NCBI RefSeq assembly: GCF_000177675.1
Contig: NZ_ADGX01000021.1
Location: 1-64,000, forward strand
Length of the DNA stretch: 64,000 bases
Direction of reading: 5' to 3'
DNA from: Parafrankia sp. EUN1f
GTDB lineage: Bacteria > Actinomycetota > Actinomycetes > Frankiales > Frankiaceae
A program made the position numbers and the translations under genes. Positions within the stretch are counted from its first letter, which is position 1. Each line of letters opens with the position of its first letter. This document shows positions 1 through 8,008 of this stretch, piece after piece. Under the pieces are notes generated by a model. That model was not told the origin of the DNA and made no database searches. It saw only the letters and a program-made list of their open reading frames with translations.

Positions 1-53
1 CCGGGTGCTCGACCAGGCGCTTCGTCTGACAGTCGCTGCCGACGGCGTTCCGG

Positions 54-509
54 GTGATCCGCCGGACGCTGCTCCGGACGGCGCCGACCTGTTCGGCGCG
101 GCGCCGCCCACTTCCCTCCCCCGCCCAGCGACCTGGAGGGTCACCGGCAGATCCTGGCCATCGAGCATGCACGTGCCGGCGCGACAGCGTCCTGGTCGTA
201 CCCTGCGACGCCGCGGCCGGCCCGGTAACGACGCTGTGCCGCGCAGAGGATCTCCCGCTCGTGGGCGGCGGCGGGACGGACCTGCGAGCCGGCTTCGCCG
301 CGGCACTCCGACACCGGCCAGACGTCATCGTCGCGCTCACCGACGGCCAGACACCCTGGCCGCGCCGCCCGCCCAGCCGGACCGTGATCGGCCTCTTCGA
401 CCGGCCCGGAACCTGGTCCGAGGACAGCGAGTACGTGCCCGAGGCCCCGCCAGCCTGGGCCCGCCTCGTCCAGATCGGTGACCGACGTGTACGGATCATG
501 ATCGTCTAG
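54..509 (+). pseudogene. C-terminal piece of a VWA-like (DUF2201-type) metallopeptidase-associated protein
   Basis: Only the last ~100 residues look like a real protein: a VWA-like tail with the pattern LVGGGGTDLRAGF and VIVALTDGQTPWP (nt ~255-360), then TVIGLF and a short hydrophobic end. This matches the C-terminus of DUF2201-type VWA-like proteins, often partnered with MoxR-like ATPases. The 45 residues before it are Arg/Pro-rich and show no VWA start (no DTSGSM motif), and the true N-terminus would lie outside the window or in another frame. I read it as a truncated or decayed gene end; the GTG at 54 is only the first start in the open frame. Confidence 0.45.
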
Positions 510-584
510 CGACTCGGGCGTCCACTGGCTTGGCTGCCGTCGTGGCGGCCAAGCGGCCCTCCTGATGGCCGGCGGGTCCGGTCA

Positions 585-707
585 TCAGATTTCCCACAGC
601 CGCACCGTGGTGTCGCTACTGGCGCTGGCTGGAGTGCGCCCGTCTGGCGCAAACGCCACCGAATCCACAGAGTCGGTGTGGCCGGTGAGGCAGGGCCGGA
701 TGTCGCG
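585..707 (-). pseudogene. Remnant of a WD40-repeat protein (last repeat only)
   Basis: Reading the minus strand from ~707 to the TGA at 585-587 gives one WD40 blade: [17 protein letters not shown] followed by a Ser-rich turn and TTVRLWEI, then stop. The GH dipeptide, the S-V-x-S-VAF-xPDG strand and the terminal WD-like LW are all in place. Nothing upstream continues the propeller; the next 45 nt lead into the end of the neighbouring secreted hydrolase gene. In actinomycetes such C-termini belong to WD40 STAND/kinase proteins. It looks like the stump left after a rearrangement. Confidence 0.6.
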
Positions 708-752
708 GGCCGGTCGGTGCCCTCCAGAGGCACCGACCGGCCCGCGTCTGGG

Positions 753-3700
753 TCAGCCCTTGCGGAGCTGCCCGTTGCCCTCCCAGGCGGTCACTACACC
801 GGTGGCGGTGGAGACCAGGTAGTCGAAGCGGTGATCACCATTGATGTCGGCGAGGAAGACCTGATCACGGGTAGCCCCGGTGCCGGTCATGATCTCACCT
901 TGGATAAGCCAGTTCGGACCGCTGCCGCCGCGGTTGTTGTGCCAGGCGCGGATCCGTCCACGGTCGCTGACGGACAGGTAGTCGTCGCGGCCGTCACCGT
1001 CGATGTCGGCGAAGGTGATCATCGAGTCGTGCAGACCGATGCCGGATGCGATCTCGCCCAGTTCGGTCCATCTCTTGGAGGGCAGGGCGTTGAGCCACCC
1101 GCGTACCTGCCCCTGGGCGCCGATCATCAGGTAGTCGTCGCGGCGGTCACCGTCGATGTCGGCGAACCGCAGGTTCTCCCGTGTCCCGCCCGGTACGCCG
1201 GCAGCGACCTCGCCCAGTTCGGTCCATGTCCTGGATGGCAGGTTGTTGAGCCAGGCCCGTACCCGTCCCTCGGGGCTGACCAGCAGATAGTCGTCACGGC
1301 CGTCGCCGTTGAGGTCGGCGAAACGCAGCTCCTCACGGGTTCCGCCCGGCACACCGGCGGCTACCTCGTTCCATTCGATCCACCTCGGGGATGGCAGATT
1401 GTTGAGCCAGGCCCGTACCCGCCCCTCAGGGCTGACCATCAGGTAGTCGTCACGGCCGTCACCGTCCATGTCGGCGAACCGCAGCTCCCCCAGCGTGCCG
1501 TTCGGCACTCCGGCGGCGATCATGCCCTGGTAGTTCCAGCGTTCGGTCCCGGCGAACCGCTCACCCAGCCACGCCCAGACCTGTGCCGTGGCGTTGGTCG
1601 CCAGATAGTCGGCGCTGCCGTCCCCGTCGACGTCGGCGAACTCGACATTGTCTCGCGACACCCCAACACCAGCGGCGATCTCACCCTGGGGCAGCCAGGA
1701 CTCGCCGCCGGTCTGGCCGATGGTGCTGAGCCAGGCCCGCGCCTTGCCCTGAGCGTCCACGGCCAGGTAGTCGTCGCGGCTGTCACCATTGATATCCGCG
1801 AAGCGCACCTGGTCAAGGGCCGCCCCGAAACCCGAGGCGACGACTCCCCACTCCACCCACCTCTTCGAGGGCAGGTTGTTGAGCCAGGCCCGTACCTGGC
1901 CCTGGGAATCGACCATCAGGTAGTCGTCGCGGCCGTCACCGTCGATATCGGCGAACCGCAGGCCTTCCCGTGTCCCGCCCGTTACACCGGCGGCGACCTC
2001 GCCCAGTTCGGTCCATCTCTTGGAGGGGTAGGCGTTGAGCCAGGCCCGTACCCGTCCCTCGGGGCTGACCAGCAGGTAGTCGTCACGGCCGTCACCGTTG
2101 AGGTCGGCGAAACGCAGCTCCTCACGGGTTCCGCCCGGCACACCGGCGGCTACCTCACCCGCTTCGATCCAGCGCGGGGAAGGCAGGTTGTTGAGCCAGG
2201 CCCGTACCCGCCCCTCGGGGCTGACCAGCAGATAGTCGTCACGGCCGTCACCGTCGATATCGGCGAACCGCAACTCCGCCCGCGTCGCGCCCGCCACACC
2301 GGCGGCGATCATGTCGGCATTTCTCCAGCCGTCCATGCTGGTGCCGGCGCTGGCGCCCCCTGGGACCGGCGACGGTGTCCCGGCGCCACACGCTCCGGAG
2401 ACACCGTCCTGAGGCTTGTGGAAGGCACGGTATCTCAGGGCACTGTCGATCGTCTTGTAGAAGGCGTCGCCCATCTTGCGGAAGCCGTTGGCATTGGGGT
2501 GCAGTGAATTGGTCATGTCCGCCGTGCCGACGGCGCTCATGTCGACCAGGTACACGGGCCGGCCTGCGGCCTGAAAGCCGGCGACAACTCCCGGGATCGC
2601 CGCATTGTACTGCTGGATACGACTCATGATCGACGGTGTGGTCGAGGGGATGAGAGTGGAGACCAGGATCGTGGTCTCCGGGGCGGCGGCGAGGATCTTG
2701 CCGATGACATCCCGCAGCCGGTTGGGGGCGGTGTCCACGTTGAGATTGCGTGCCATGTCGTTGGTGCCGATGTGCAGCGTGACGACATTGGGCCGGTACT
2801 GGCGCACCGTGCAGGACGTGATCGCACTGATCTGGCTGATCGTCCAGCCCTGGTGTCCTTCGTTGTCCCGGTCGGCGAGCTGGCCGGACTGCTGGGAACC
2901 GACGAAGTCCAGGTCGTCCACCTCGGGGTCGAGCAGTGCCGCCAACCGGGCCCGGTAGCCTGAGAAGTCGGGCGTTCCTTCTCCGTAGGTAATCGAGTCA
3001 CCCAACGGCAGAACCCGCAGATTAGTGGCAGCGGTGGCGGCACCCTCCTCCAGCCCTTCGGCGATGCCCTCGCCGACCGCGGCGGCGTTCAGCTCCAAGG
3101 ACTCCCCGACCTGTTCCAAAAGACTCCCGGCAGGCCTTGCCCAGCCGACGAGACCTCGGCCGGTGTCGGCTGCCCAACTGCCCGCCGCTCTCAGGAGCTT
3201 GGGGAGATCGTTGCGGGCCCAGTTGTTGAGGCCACCTTCCCAGGCGACTCCTACCAGGCCCGCCACCACCGCCAGTCCCACAGCTCGGGCCCAGCGCTTC
3301 CAGTCCTGCTGCTTGCCGTCGGCGAAGATATTCACAGCCTGGTAGATGAGCGTCCCGATGGACGCACCCAGAGCCGCACAGAACGACGCGGCGAAAACAC
3401 TTCCCGATCCGCCGGTGGAGAGACCGAAGGCACCTTCGCATGCCACGCGGATCACCAAACCCGCCAGCATGCTGGCAGCGTAGGTCAGAATGTCCTGCCA
3501 GAAGCTCAGTTGGGCAACCTGAGCCTCGGTCGGTTCAATCCTGAGCGACAGAACCGACCCTTCGAGGGATAGAGTTCCGTCGAAACCGTATAGAACAACG
3601 AACCTCCCCTCCGGCAGAACAGAGAAGGGATAGAGCTGGGCCTCCTGGTGAAAGGTGTCACTGAGCACGGGATTACGGCTGTTGAGATCCGCCACCTCTG

Positions 3701-3908
3701 CCCGCACCCTGGCCAGATTGACGCCCGCGGGCAGCTCGATCGACAACGTGTACGTCGCCGGAGGGTTATCGGCGGCTACCGCCATCCGTGTCAGACCCAC
3801 CACCATCGAAACCGCGAGCAGGAATGCCATCACGAACCTGCACCACCCGCCAGAACGCCACAGCCTCCATCGTCCCGGCATGCCGCCACCGCCACATCTG
3901 AAAGCCAT
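753..3908 (-). CDS. Large secreted SGNH/GDSL hydrolase with FG-GAP/VCBS repeats
   Basis: The 1051-aa product begins with a basic signal peptide (hydrophobic core ~25-45, AVAA cleavage-like). Residues ~130-230 form Gly/Ala-rich hydrophobic segments. An SGNH hydrolase domain follows (~300-490): block I GDSITYG with the nucleophile Ser (~303), block III GTND (~380) and the His block LHPN (~470), all intact, so it should be an active esterase or lipase-type enzyme. Residues ~525-1045 hold ten ~50-aa repeats with FADIDGDGRDDYL-like cores, the calcium-binding DxDxDG loop of FG-GAP/VCBS propellers. Signal peptide and repeats indicate export and carbohydrate or surface binding. The DNA repeats are very similar, pointing to recent duplication or conversion. 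The gene stands alone; its substrate cannot be told from sequence. Confidence 0.85.
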   Translation of the reverse strand: MAFRCGGGGMPGRWRLWRSGGWCRFVMAFLLAVSMVVGLTRMAVAADNPPATYTLSIELPAGVNLARVRAEVADLNSRNPVLSDTFHQEAQLYPFSVLPEGRFVVLYGFDGTLSLEGSVLSLRIEPTEAQVAQLSFWQDILTYAASMLAGLVIRVACEGAFGLSTGGSGSVFAASFCAALGASIGTLIYQAVNIFADGKQQDWKRWARAVGLAVVAGLVGVAWEGGLNNWARNDLPKLLRAAGSWAADTGRGLVGWARPAGSLLEQVGESLELNAAAVGEGIAEGLEEGAATAATNLRVLPLGDSITYGEGTPDFSGYRARLAALLDPEVDDLDFVGSQQSGQLADRDNEGHQGWTISQISAITSCTVRQYRPNVVTLHIGTNDMARNLNVDTAPNRLRDVIGKILAAAPETTILVSTLIPSTTPSIMSRIQQYNAAIPGVVAGFQAAGRPVYLVDMSAVGTADMTNSLHPNANGFRKMGDAFYKTIDSALRYRAFHKPQDGVSGACGAGTPSPVPGGASAGTSMDGWRNADMIAAGVAGATRAELRFADIDGDGRDDYLLVSPEGRVRAWLNNLPSPRWIEAGEVAAGVPGGTREELRFADLNGDGRDDYLLVSPEGRVRAWLNAYPSKRWTELGEVAAGVTGGTREGLRFADIDGDGRDDYLMVDSQGQVRAWLNNLPSKRWVEWGVVASGFGAALDQVRFADINGDSRDDYLAVDAQGKARAWLSTIGQTGGESWLPQGEIAAGVGVSRDNVEFADVDGDGSADYLATNATAQVWAWLGERFAGTERWNYQGMIAAGVPNGTLGELRFADMDGDGRDDYLMVSPEGRVRAWLNNLPSPRWIEWNEVAAGVPGGTREELRFADLNGDGRDDYLLVSPEGRVRAWLNNLPSRTWTELGEVAAGVPGGTRENLRFADIDGDRRDDYLMIGAQGQVRGWLNALPSKRWTELGEIASGIGLHDSMITFADIDGDGRDDYLSVSDRGRIRAWHNNRGGSGPNWLIQGEIMTGTGATRDQVFLADINGDHRFDYLVSTATGVVTAWEGNGQLRKG

Positions 3909-4080
3909 TCTTCCTCCCGGGGGACACCCCGACAGGGTTTGCGGGATCCCTGAGCGCGCAGATTAGTCGGGCGGCACGGCCATGCGATGTATGGAGAATG
4001 AACAATTCACTGGTCCGAGATGACGACAGTCGCCTGGCTCGCGTCCCGGTGAGAGCATTGGCGCAGGGGAGCCGTCCAGC

Positions 4081-4218
4081 ACCGAACGCCTGCGGATTCT
4101 GGGCCCCGACCACCCGAACACGCTGACGTCGCGGAACAACCTCGCCAGCGCCTACCAGGCGGCGGGACGGGTGCGTGAGGCAATCGACCTGTTCCAGCAG
4201 GTCCTGACCGACAGGGCG
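4081..4218 (+). pseudogene. TPR-repeat gene fragment interrupted by an IS end
   Basis: The plus-strand frame from 4081 reads ERLRILGPDHPNTLTS, then NNLASAYQAAGR and EAIDLFQQVLTDR. This is one and a bit kinesin-light-chain type TPR repeats (GPDHPxTL signature) as found at the C-terminus of NB-ARC/TPR proteins of actinomycetes. Homology stops at ~4218, directly before TGTCAAGTCAACTGAGACA, the likely inverted repeat of the IS3-type fragment. No upstream coding sequence and no downstream half is present, so this is a stump. Confidence 0.6.
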
Positions 4219-4221
4219 GTA

Positions 4222-4828
4222 GGTGTCAAGTCAACTGAGACAGTTGGATGTTGCTTGGCTGGTCGGAGACCGGCTGGTTGATCCACACGGTGTCAGGGAG
4301 CCGGGGTGGCCGTGGCCGGCGAGCGAACCGCTCAGGGTGCGCCGCGTGGGCACGGTCGAGGGTGGCCTGGCGGTGCGCCTGGACCTGGTCGGCGGTCCCG
4401 AAGTGGACCGAGGCGGGTGTGTGGAACCCGATCCCGGATTGACGATGGTCGTGGTTGTAGGCGGTGAAGAACCCCTCGCAGTAGACCCGGGCATCAGCAA
4501 GTGACCCGAACCTGTCCGGGAAATCGTAGCTGTACTTGAGAGTCTTGAACTGCGCCTCGGAATAGGGGTTGTCGTTCGAGGTCCGCGGCCGGGAATGCGA
4601 CCGGTGGACGCCCAGGTCGACGAGCAGTTCGGAGACCTGCTTCGACACCATCGCCCCACCACGGTCGGCGTGGATCGCCCCGGGCGCGGTTCCGTTACGA
4701 GCGATGGCACCGGCGAGGAAGTCCTTCGCGACCACCGCATCCTCGCCGGCGGCCACCAGCCAGCCGGTCACATACCGGGAATAAATGTCAAGAATGACGT
4801 AGAGCTTGTACCAGACGCCCTTGGCGGC
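4222..4828 (-). pseudogene. IS3-family transposase (integrase core), N-terminally truncated
   Basis: The minus frame is open from a TAG at 4829-4831 to the stop at 4226. It shows an rve integrase core: WYKLYVILDIYSRYVTGW with the first catalytic Asp, IHADRGGAM with the second, and DNPYSEAQFKTLKY with the Glu, so the DDE triad is visible. The C-terminus (FFTAYNHDHRQSGIGFHTPASVHFG) is typical of IS3 OrfB. The N-terminal half of OrfB and all of OrfA are missing: the frame is cut at ~4829, where IS110-type sequence begins. The left boundary near 4222 carries the probable terminal repeat and abuts the TPR fragment. Inactive remnant. Confidence 0.75.
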
Positions 4829-4829
4829 C

Positions 4830-5148
4830 TAATGATGTCGTGGGAGCCAGCCGTCCGGCAGACTCCCGATCGGTAGCCGCTGGCAGGTGAGCACTCGTGG
4901 GTCCTGGACTTCGAGTCCTGTTGAAAGACCGTGCCCCTGCCGGTTGGCCGGGAGAGTTGATCGCTGATGGGATGTCGTGCCCGCCCCTACGGCGTGAGCA
5001 CTGTGTTCATTAGGTCGCTGACTGTTCTCCCGCGGGCTGCTCACGGTGATCGACACAGAGGGCGGGAGACGTGTTGCGACTGTTCGTGGGAGACGACTGG
5101 GCGGAAGATCACCATGATGTGGAGGTGATGGACGCCTCGGGCCGTCGG
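4830..5148 (+). mobile_element. Left end of an IS110-family element (non-coding leader plus transposase N-terminus)
   Basis: From GTG at 5071 the plus strand encodes VLRLFVGDDWAEDHHDVEVM and then DASGRR, the N-terminus of IS110-type DEDD transposases (first Asp in DDWAEDHH). Homology ends at ~5145-5150, where the opposite strand becomes IS5 transposase sequence. The ~240 nt before the GTG contain no ORF. In IS110-group elements the left-end non-coding region upstream of the transposase encodes the bridge RNA (established for IS621 and relatives), so 4830-5070 may retain one. The left boundary is set by the abrupt end of IS3 homology. Truncated and not mobile by itself. Confidence 0.6.
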
Positions 5149-5552
5149 CACCGTCGCGGCGGGCGCCGGCGGCGTGCTGGTGGGCCCGGCAGACCGTGGA
5201 GTCGACGTTGACGTCCCAGACAATCAGACCGGCCGCGTCCGCGCGGGCCTGTAAACGGGTCACGATCCGCACCCAGACCCCTTCGCGCTGCCAGCGGCGG
5301 AACAAGGCCGTAGACCGTCTGCCACGGCCCGTACTCCGCGGAGAGGTCCCGCCACGGTGCGCCTGTGCGGATCCGCCACCGGATCCCGTCGATCAACCTG
5401 CGCCGGCACCCGGCCGGACGTCCCCGCCCCGCCACCGGCAGCAACGGTCCCAGCACCGCCCACTGCTCATCCGAAAGATCCCCACGGCCCACAGCGGATC
5501 ATCATCACGGCGGTGATCCACTAGGAACCGGGGTTCTGAAACAGGCCCTAGC
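5149..5552 (-). pseudogene. IS5-family (IS427-like) transposase remnant in two frames
   Basis: The first frame (start ~5492) gives the DUF4096-type N-terminus: LSDEQWAVLGPLLP, then IDGIRWRIRTGAPWRDL and YGPWQTVYGL. Just after VYGL (~5308) homology continues in the +1 frame as FRRWQREGVWVRI and WDVNVDSTVCRAHQHAAGARRDG (first catalytic Asp in VDST). Homology ends at ~5150. IS5/IS427 elements often split their transposase by programmed frameshifting near this point, so the shift alone is not proof of decay, but the catalytic C-terminal half is absent. The motif complementary to TTCTGAAACAGGCCCTA at ~5535-5552 is the likely terminal repeat and marks the outer end. Confidence 0.7.
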
Positions 5553-5804
5553 TCGTCGCTTGCGATTGTTAGCAATCCGGCCAAGGTCGACCCTTTGCGG
5601 CATTGCAGGCTGTCTCGGTGTTGCCTGGGATCTACCGAGACAGCAGCTCTCCCGATATCACTCGGCGTGACTGCCGATCTAGGCCCAGCTGGCAGCCTAC
5701 CGAGGACGCCAAAGACTCCGATTTCGGCGGTTTCGAACCTTCAGGTCACCCCTGCCGCTAGCTGCTAGTTCCCAGCTCAGAGCAACTTTTAGCCGCTAGA
5801 ACCA

Positions 5805-5842
5805 CTGCTAGAACTAGCAGGTGGGGGTGCTAGTTCTAGCAG
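5805..5842. repeat. Paired CTAG palindromes
   Basis: CTGCTAGAACTAGCAG (5805-5820) and GTGCTAGTTCTAGCAG (5827-5842) are each inverted repeats with a 2-nt centre, and they are reverse complements of each other at 15 of 16 positions, so they can also pair as one long hairpin with a short G-rich loop. Further CTAG copies lie at ~5765 and ~5795. CTAG is a rare tetranucleotide in most bacteria, so six copies in 80 nt is striking. Function unknown: operator, recombination site or hairpin. Confidence 0.6.
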
Positions 5843-6002
5843 CATTCGCGAACAGCCAACACCACTACGAAAACTACAGAACGTGACACCGGAAGGGGCT
5901 CGCCACCCTCCGGTGACGACTACAAGATCCATCCACCGATGACGGTGACGCAGATCACAACTCGTCATTCATTCGGCTTGCCGCGCAGAGGACGAAAAAC
6001 GA

Positions 6003-6047
6003 TGAACAGCCGTGAAGGTGCACGAAAAATGCGCCCACGGCTGTTCA
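6003..6047. repeat. 12-bp inverted repeat with 21-nt loop
   Basis: TGAACAGCCGTG (6003-6014) is matched perfectly by CACGGCTGTTCA (6036-6047). No U-tract follows. It could be a terminator-like hairpin or a protein-binding site belonging to the lost integrative element beside the tRNA gene. Confidence 0.5.
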
Positions 6048-6131
6048 CAAAGTGCGGGATAAATGCGGGATGATCTCGACTTAATCTAGATCGTCAATCT
6101 GACGAAATATGCCCTGACCAGGGCTTACGGG

Positions 6132-6204
6132 TGCGCCGCCAGGGACTTGAACCCCGAACCCGCGGATTAAGAGTCCGCTGCTCTGCCAATTGAGCTAGCG
6201 GCGC
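6132..6204 (-). tRNA. tRNA-Lys(CTT)
   Basis: The minus strand folds as a 73-nt tRNA. The acceptor stem GCGCCGC pairs perfectly with GCGGCGC, discriminator A73 follows, the D-arm is GCTC...GAGC, the anticodon stem GCGGA/TCCGC holds loop CTCTTAA (anticodon CTT, lysine), and the T-arm has TTCAAGT. CCA is not encoded. Its 3' end faces the gene-free DNA and IS remnants at 4-6.1 kb, as expected of an integration target. Confidence 0.95.
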
Positions 6205-6470
6205 CTGCCTCCGCGTTCCCGCGGCGACGTGGACAACCATACCAGGCCCGCAGGGCGTTTGACGCGGGGGTGGCATCCAGATTTTGTCGGCAGTCCATCC
6301 GGGGCCTGGGGGCGGCCTGGGGCCACCCCCGGATGGCTGCGTGTCGCCGGGTCCAGCTGGCCTCGCCCGCCCCGCTGCGCGCTGGCGGGACGCGCGGCGG
6401 AGGCGGGCGGCGGAGGCGGGCGGTCACGGGTTGGCGGGAGGTGCCTGGTGGCGGCGTTAGCATCGGGCGC

Positions 6471-6944
6471 GTGAGCCCGACCGCAGCACGTGATCTCGTC
6501 GTCGACCGGACCGCCCTGCTTGACTTCGTCCGTCCTCGGCATCGTGGCATTCTCGTCACCACCCGAAGTGATGGAAGGCCGCAGCTGTCGCCCGTGACCA
6601 TGGGGGTGGACAGGGCCGACGACATCGTCATCTCGACCTATCCTGAGCGCGCCAAGGCACGTAACGCACGCCGGGACGAACGGGCGTCAATCTGTGTGCT
6701 GTCGGACGAGTTCAACGGTGACTGGGTGCAGGTCGACGGAACCGTCACGGTGGTGGATCAGCCGGCGGCGGTCGAGGATCTCGTCGAGTACTACCGCTGC
6801 ATCAGCGGGGAGCATCCGGACTGGGAGGAGTACCGCGAGGCGATGCGGCGCCAGGGCAAGGTGCTGCTGCGGCTGCGGATCGACCGCTGGGGGCCGATCA
6901 GCCGCGGTGGCTTCCCCCCTCACCTGCTCGCCGGGACGAACTGA
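6471..6944 (+). CDS. PPOX-class (F420-type) pyridoxamine-5'-phosphate-oxidase-fold protein
   Basis: 157-aa split-barrel flavin-fold protein. RGILVTTRSDGRPQLSPVTM forms the first strands, DDIVISTYPERAKARNARRD is the PPOX-class segment, and DWVQVDGTVTVV the barrel core. The C-terminal motif (EEYREAMRRQGKVLLRLRIDRWGP) is typical of the Rv1155-like F420-dependent group (TIGR03618 type). Such proteins bind F420 or FMN and reduce small molecules; the substrate is unknown. The frame is open upstream to 6270, but the GTG at 6471 agrees with family length. It is followed after 54 nt by the YihY-like gene on the same strand. Confidence 0.85.
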   Translation: MSPTAARDLVVDRTALLDFVRPRHRGILVTTRSDGRPQLSPVTMGVDRADDIVISTYPERAKARNARRDERASICVLSDEFNGDWVQVDGTVTVVDQPAAVEDLVEYYRCISGEHPDWEEYREAMRRQGKVLLRLRIDRWGPISRGGFPPHLLAGTN

Positions 6945-6998
6945 CGTCCGGGCATCCGTCCCGGTAGCCGCGGAACGCCGTCCAGAAGCCGTCCAGGA

Positions 6999-7925
6999 GT
7001 GACCTCGAACCGCTTCGGACCTTTCGGGCGCGTCTGTGCGAGGCTTCGCGACACGCTTCGCCTAGGTGTGGCGCGGCGGCGGATGCGGCGGGCGCTGCGC
7101 GGCGATCTGGTGTCCCGGCTCCGTGCGGCGGATCTGATCAACGGGGCGATGAACCTCGCCGCGCTGATTCTGATGATGTTCTTTCCGTTCGTGATCGCGT
7201 TGGCGGCGGCATCGCCTTTGGGTGCCGGCGGGGCGGCGGACATCGTCATCAGGCGGATGGGCCTGAACCACGATGCGGCGATGGCCGTCGAGCGGCTTTT
7301 CACGCCGCGGGGTGGGACGACGGTCTCCGGCTGGTCCGTGCTGGGTGTGCTCTGGCTGGTGCTGGGCGGGGTGAGCCTGGCCGCGTCCATTCAGGTGGTG
7401 TACGAGCGGGTGTTCCGGCTGAGCCCGGCGGGTCTGCGCGGTCTACGCAATCAGGTCGTCTGGCTGACTGGGCTGCTCGTGTTCCTGGCCGGTTCGACTG
7501 CGCTCGGCTCGGTGCTGACCCGCACCACGGTCGGTCAGGCCGGCTATGCCCTGGCCGTCGTCGTGATGACGGCGCTGTTCCTGTGGGCGGGTGCCCGGGT
7601 GCTCACGATGGGCCGGCTGAGCTGGCGAGCGGCCTGGCCGGTGGCCTTCTTCACGACGATCGGGCTGACCGGGCTGGGTGGGTTCAGCCGGCTGACGTTC
7701 TCGGCGACGATCGTGTCGAACGAAAGTACCTACGGGCCGATCGGTGTCGTGTTCACCATCCTGTCCTGGCTGATCGGGTTCGGTGTGGTGATGATCGGCG
7801 GCGCGGTGGTCGGCAGCTGGTACGTCGAGGCGGGGGTTTCGGTCATCGACGTCCTGAAGCGGATTTCGACCGACAGCCGGCCGCGGCACGGCCAGGAGCA
7901 CCGGCAGAGACACCGAGAACCCTGA
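6999..7925 (+). CDS. YihY/virulence factor BrkB family membrane protein
   Basis: 308-aa integral membrane protein. After a basic cytoplasmic N-terminus, LINGAMNLAALILMMFFPFV starts the first helix (~50-68). Further helices lie at about 115-135, 160-180, 185-205, 215-235 and 250-275, giving the usual six. GGVSLAASIQVVYERVFRL is characteristic of the YihY/BrkB family. The C-terminus is short and charged. The name 'ribonuclease BN' is historical; this family is not a nuclease and its transported substrate is not established. GTG start at 6999. Probably co-transcribed with the PPOX gene. Confidence 0.85.
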   Translation: MTSNRFGPFGRVCARLRDTLRLGVARRRMRRALRGDLVSRLRAADLINGAMNLAALILMMFFPFVIALAAASPLGAGGAADIVIRRMGLNHDAAMAVERLFTPRGGTTVSGWSVLGVLWLVLGGVSLAASIQVVYERVFRLSPAGLRGLRNQVVWLTGLLVFLAGSTALGSVLTRTTVGQAGYALAVVVMTALFLWAGARVLTMGRLSWRAAWPVAFFTTIGLTGLGGFSRLTFSATIVSNESTYGPIGVVFTILSWLIGFGVVMIGGAVVGSWYVEAGVSVIDVLKRISTDSRPRHGQEHRQRHREP

Positions 7926-7998
7926 TGCGGTGAACGCAGGTTCGGTGAACGCAGGTTCGGTGACCGCAGGTGCCGTGGACGCAGGTTCGGTGGGCCCG
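7926..7998. repeat. Short tandem repeats (~15 nt unit) after the YihY gene
   Basis: Four or five imperfect copies of a GGTGAACGCAGGTTC-like unit occupy the gap between the convergent YihY and DUF3710 genes. Later copies diverge (GGTGACCGCAGGTGC, CGTGGACGCAGGTTC). No stem typical of a terminator is obvious; it looks like a small minisatellite. Confidence 0.6.
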
Positions 7999-8008
7999 GA
8001 TGCGGAGG

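Larger units (their letters stand above)
5553..6131. other. Gene-free stretch between IS remnants and tRNA-Lys; probable old integration-site DNA
   Basis: No credible gene on either strand. It is visibly less GC-rich than its surroundings. It holds a cluster of CTAG-rich inverted repeats (5761-5842), a 12-bp inverted repeat with arms 6003-6014 and 6036-6047, and short direct repeats of GCGGGAT (~6053-6072). GCGGGAT-type repeats next to a tRNA 3' end recall attachment-site regions of actinomycete integrative elements. No integrase is left, so this is inference from layout. Confidence 0.4.

Noticed and set aside
900-2330. Regularly spaced repeats that could suggest a CRISPR array
   Set aside because: Period is ~150 nt, repeats are coding and diverge at third positions; no short constant repeat with unique spacers and no cas gene.
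678-2507. 609-aa plus-strand ORF with regular repeats
   Set aside because: It is the antisense of the FG-GAP repeat region; its periodicity comes from the repeats on the minus strand, and the minus frame has a signal peptide and catalytic motifs.
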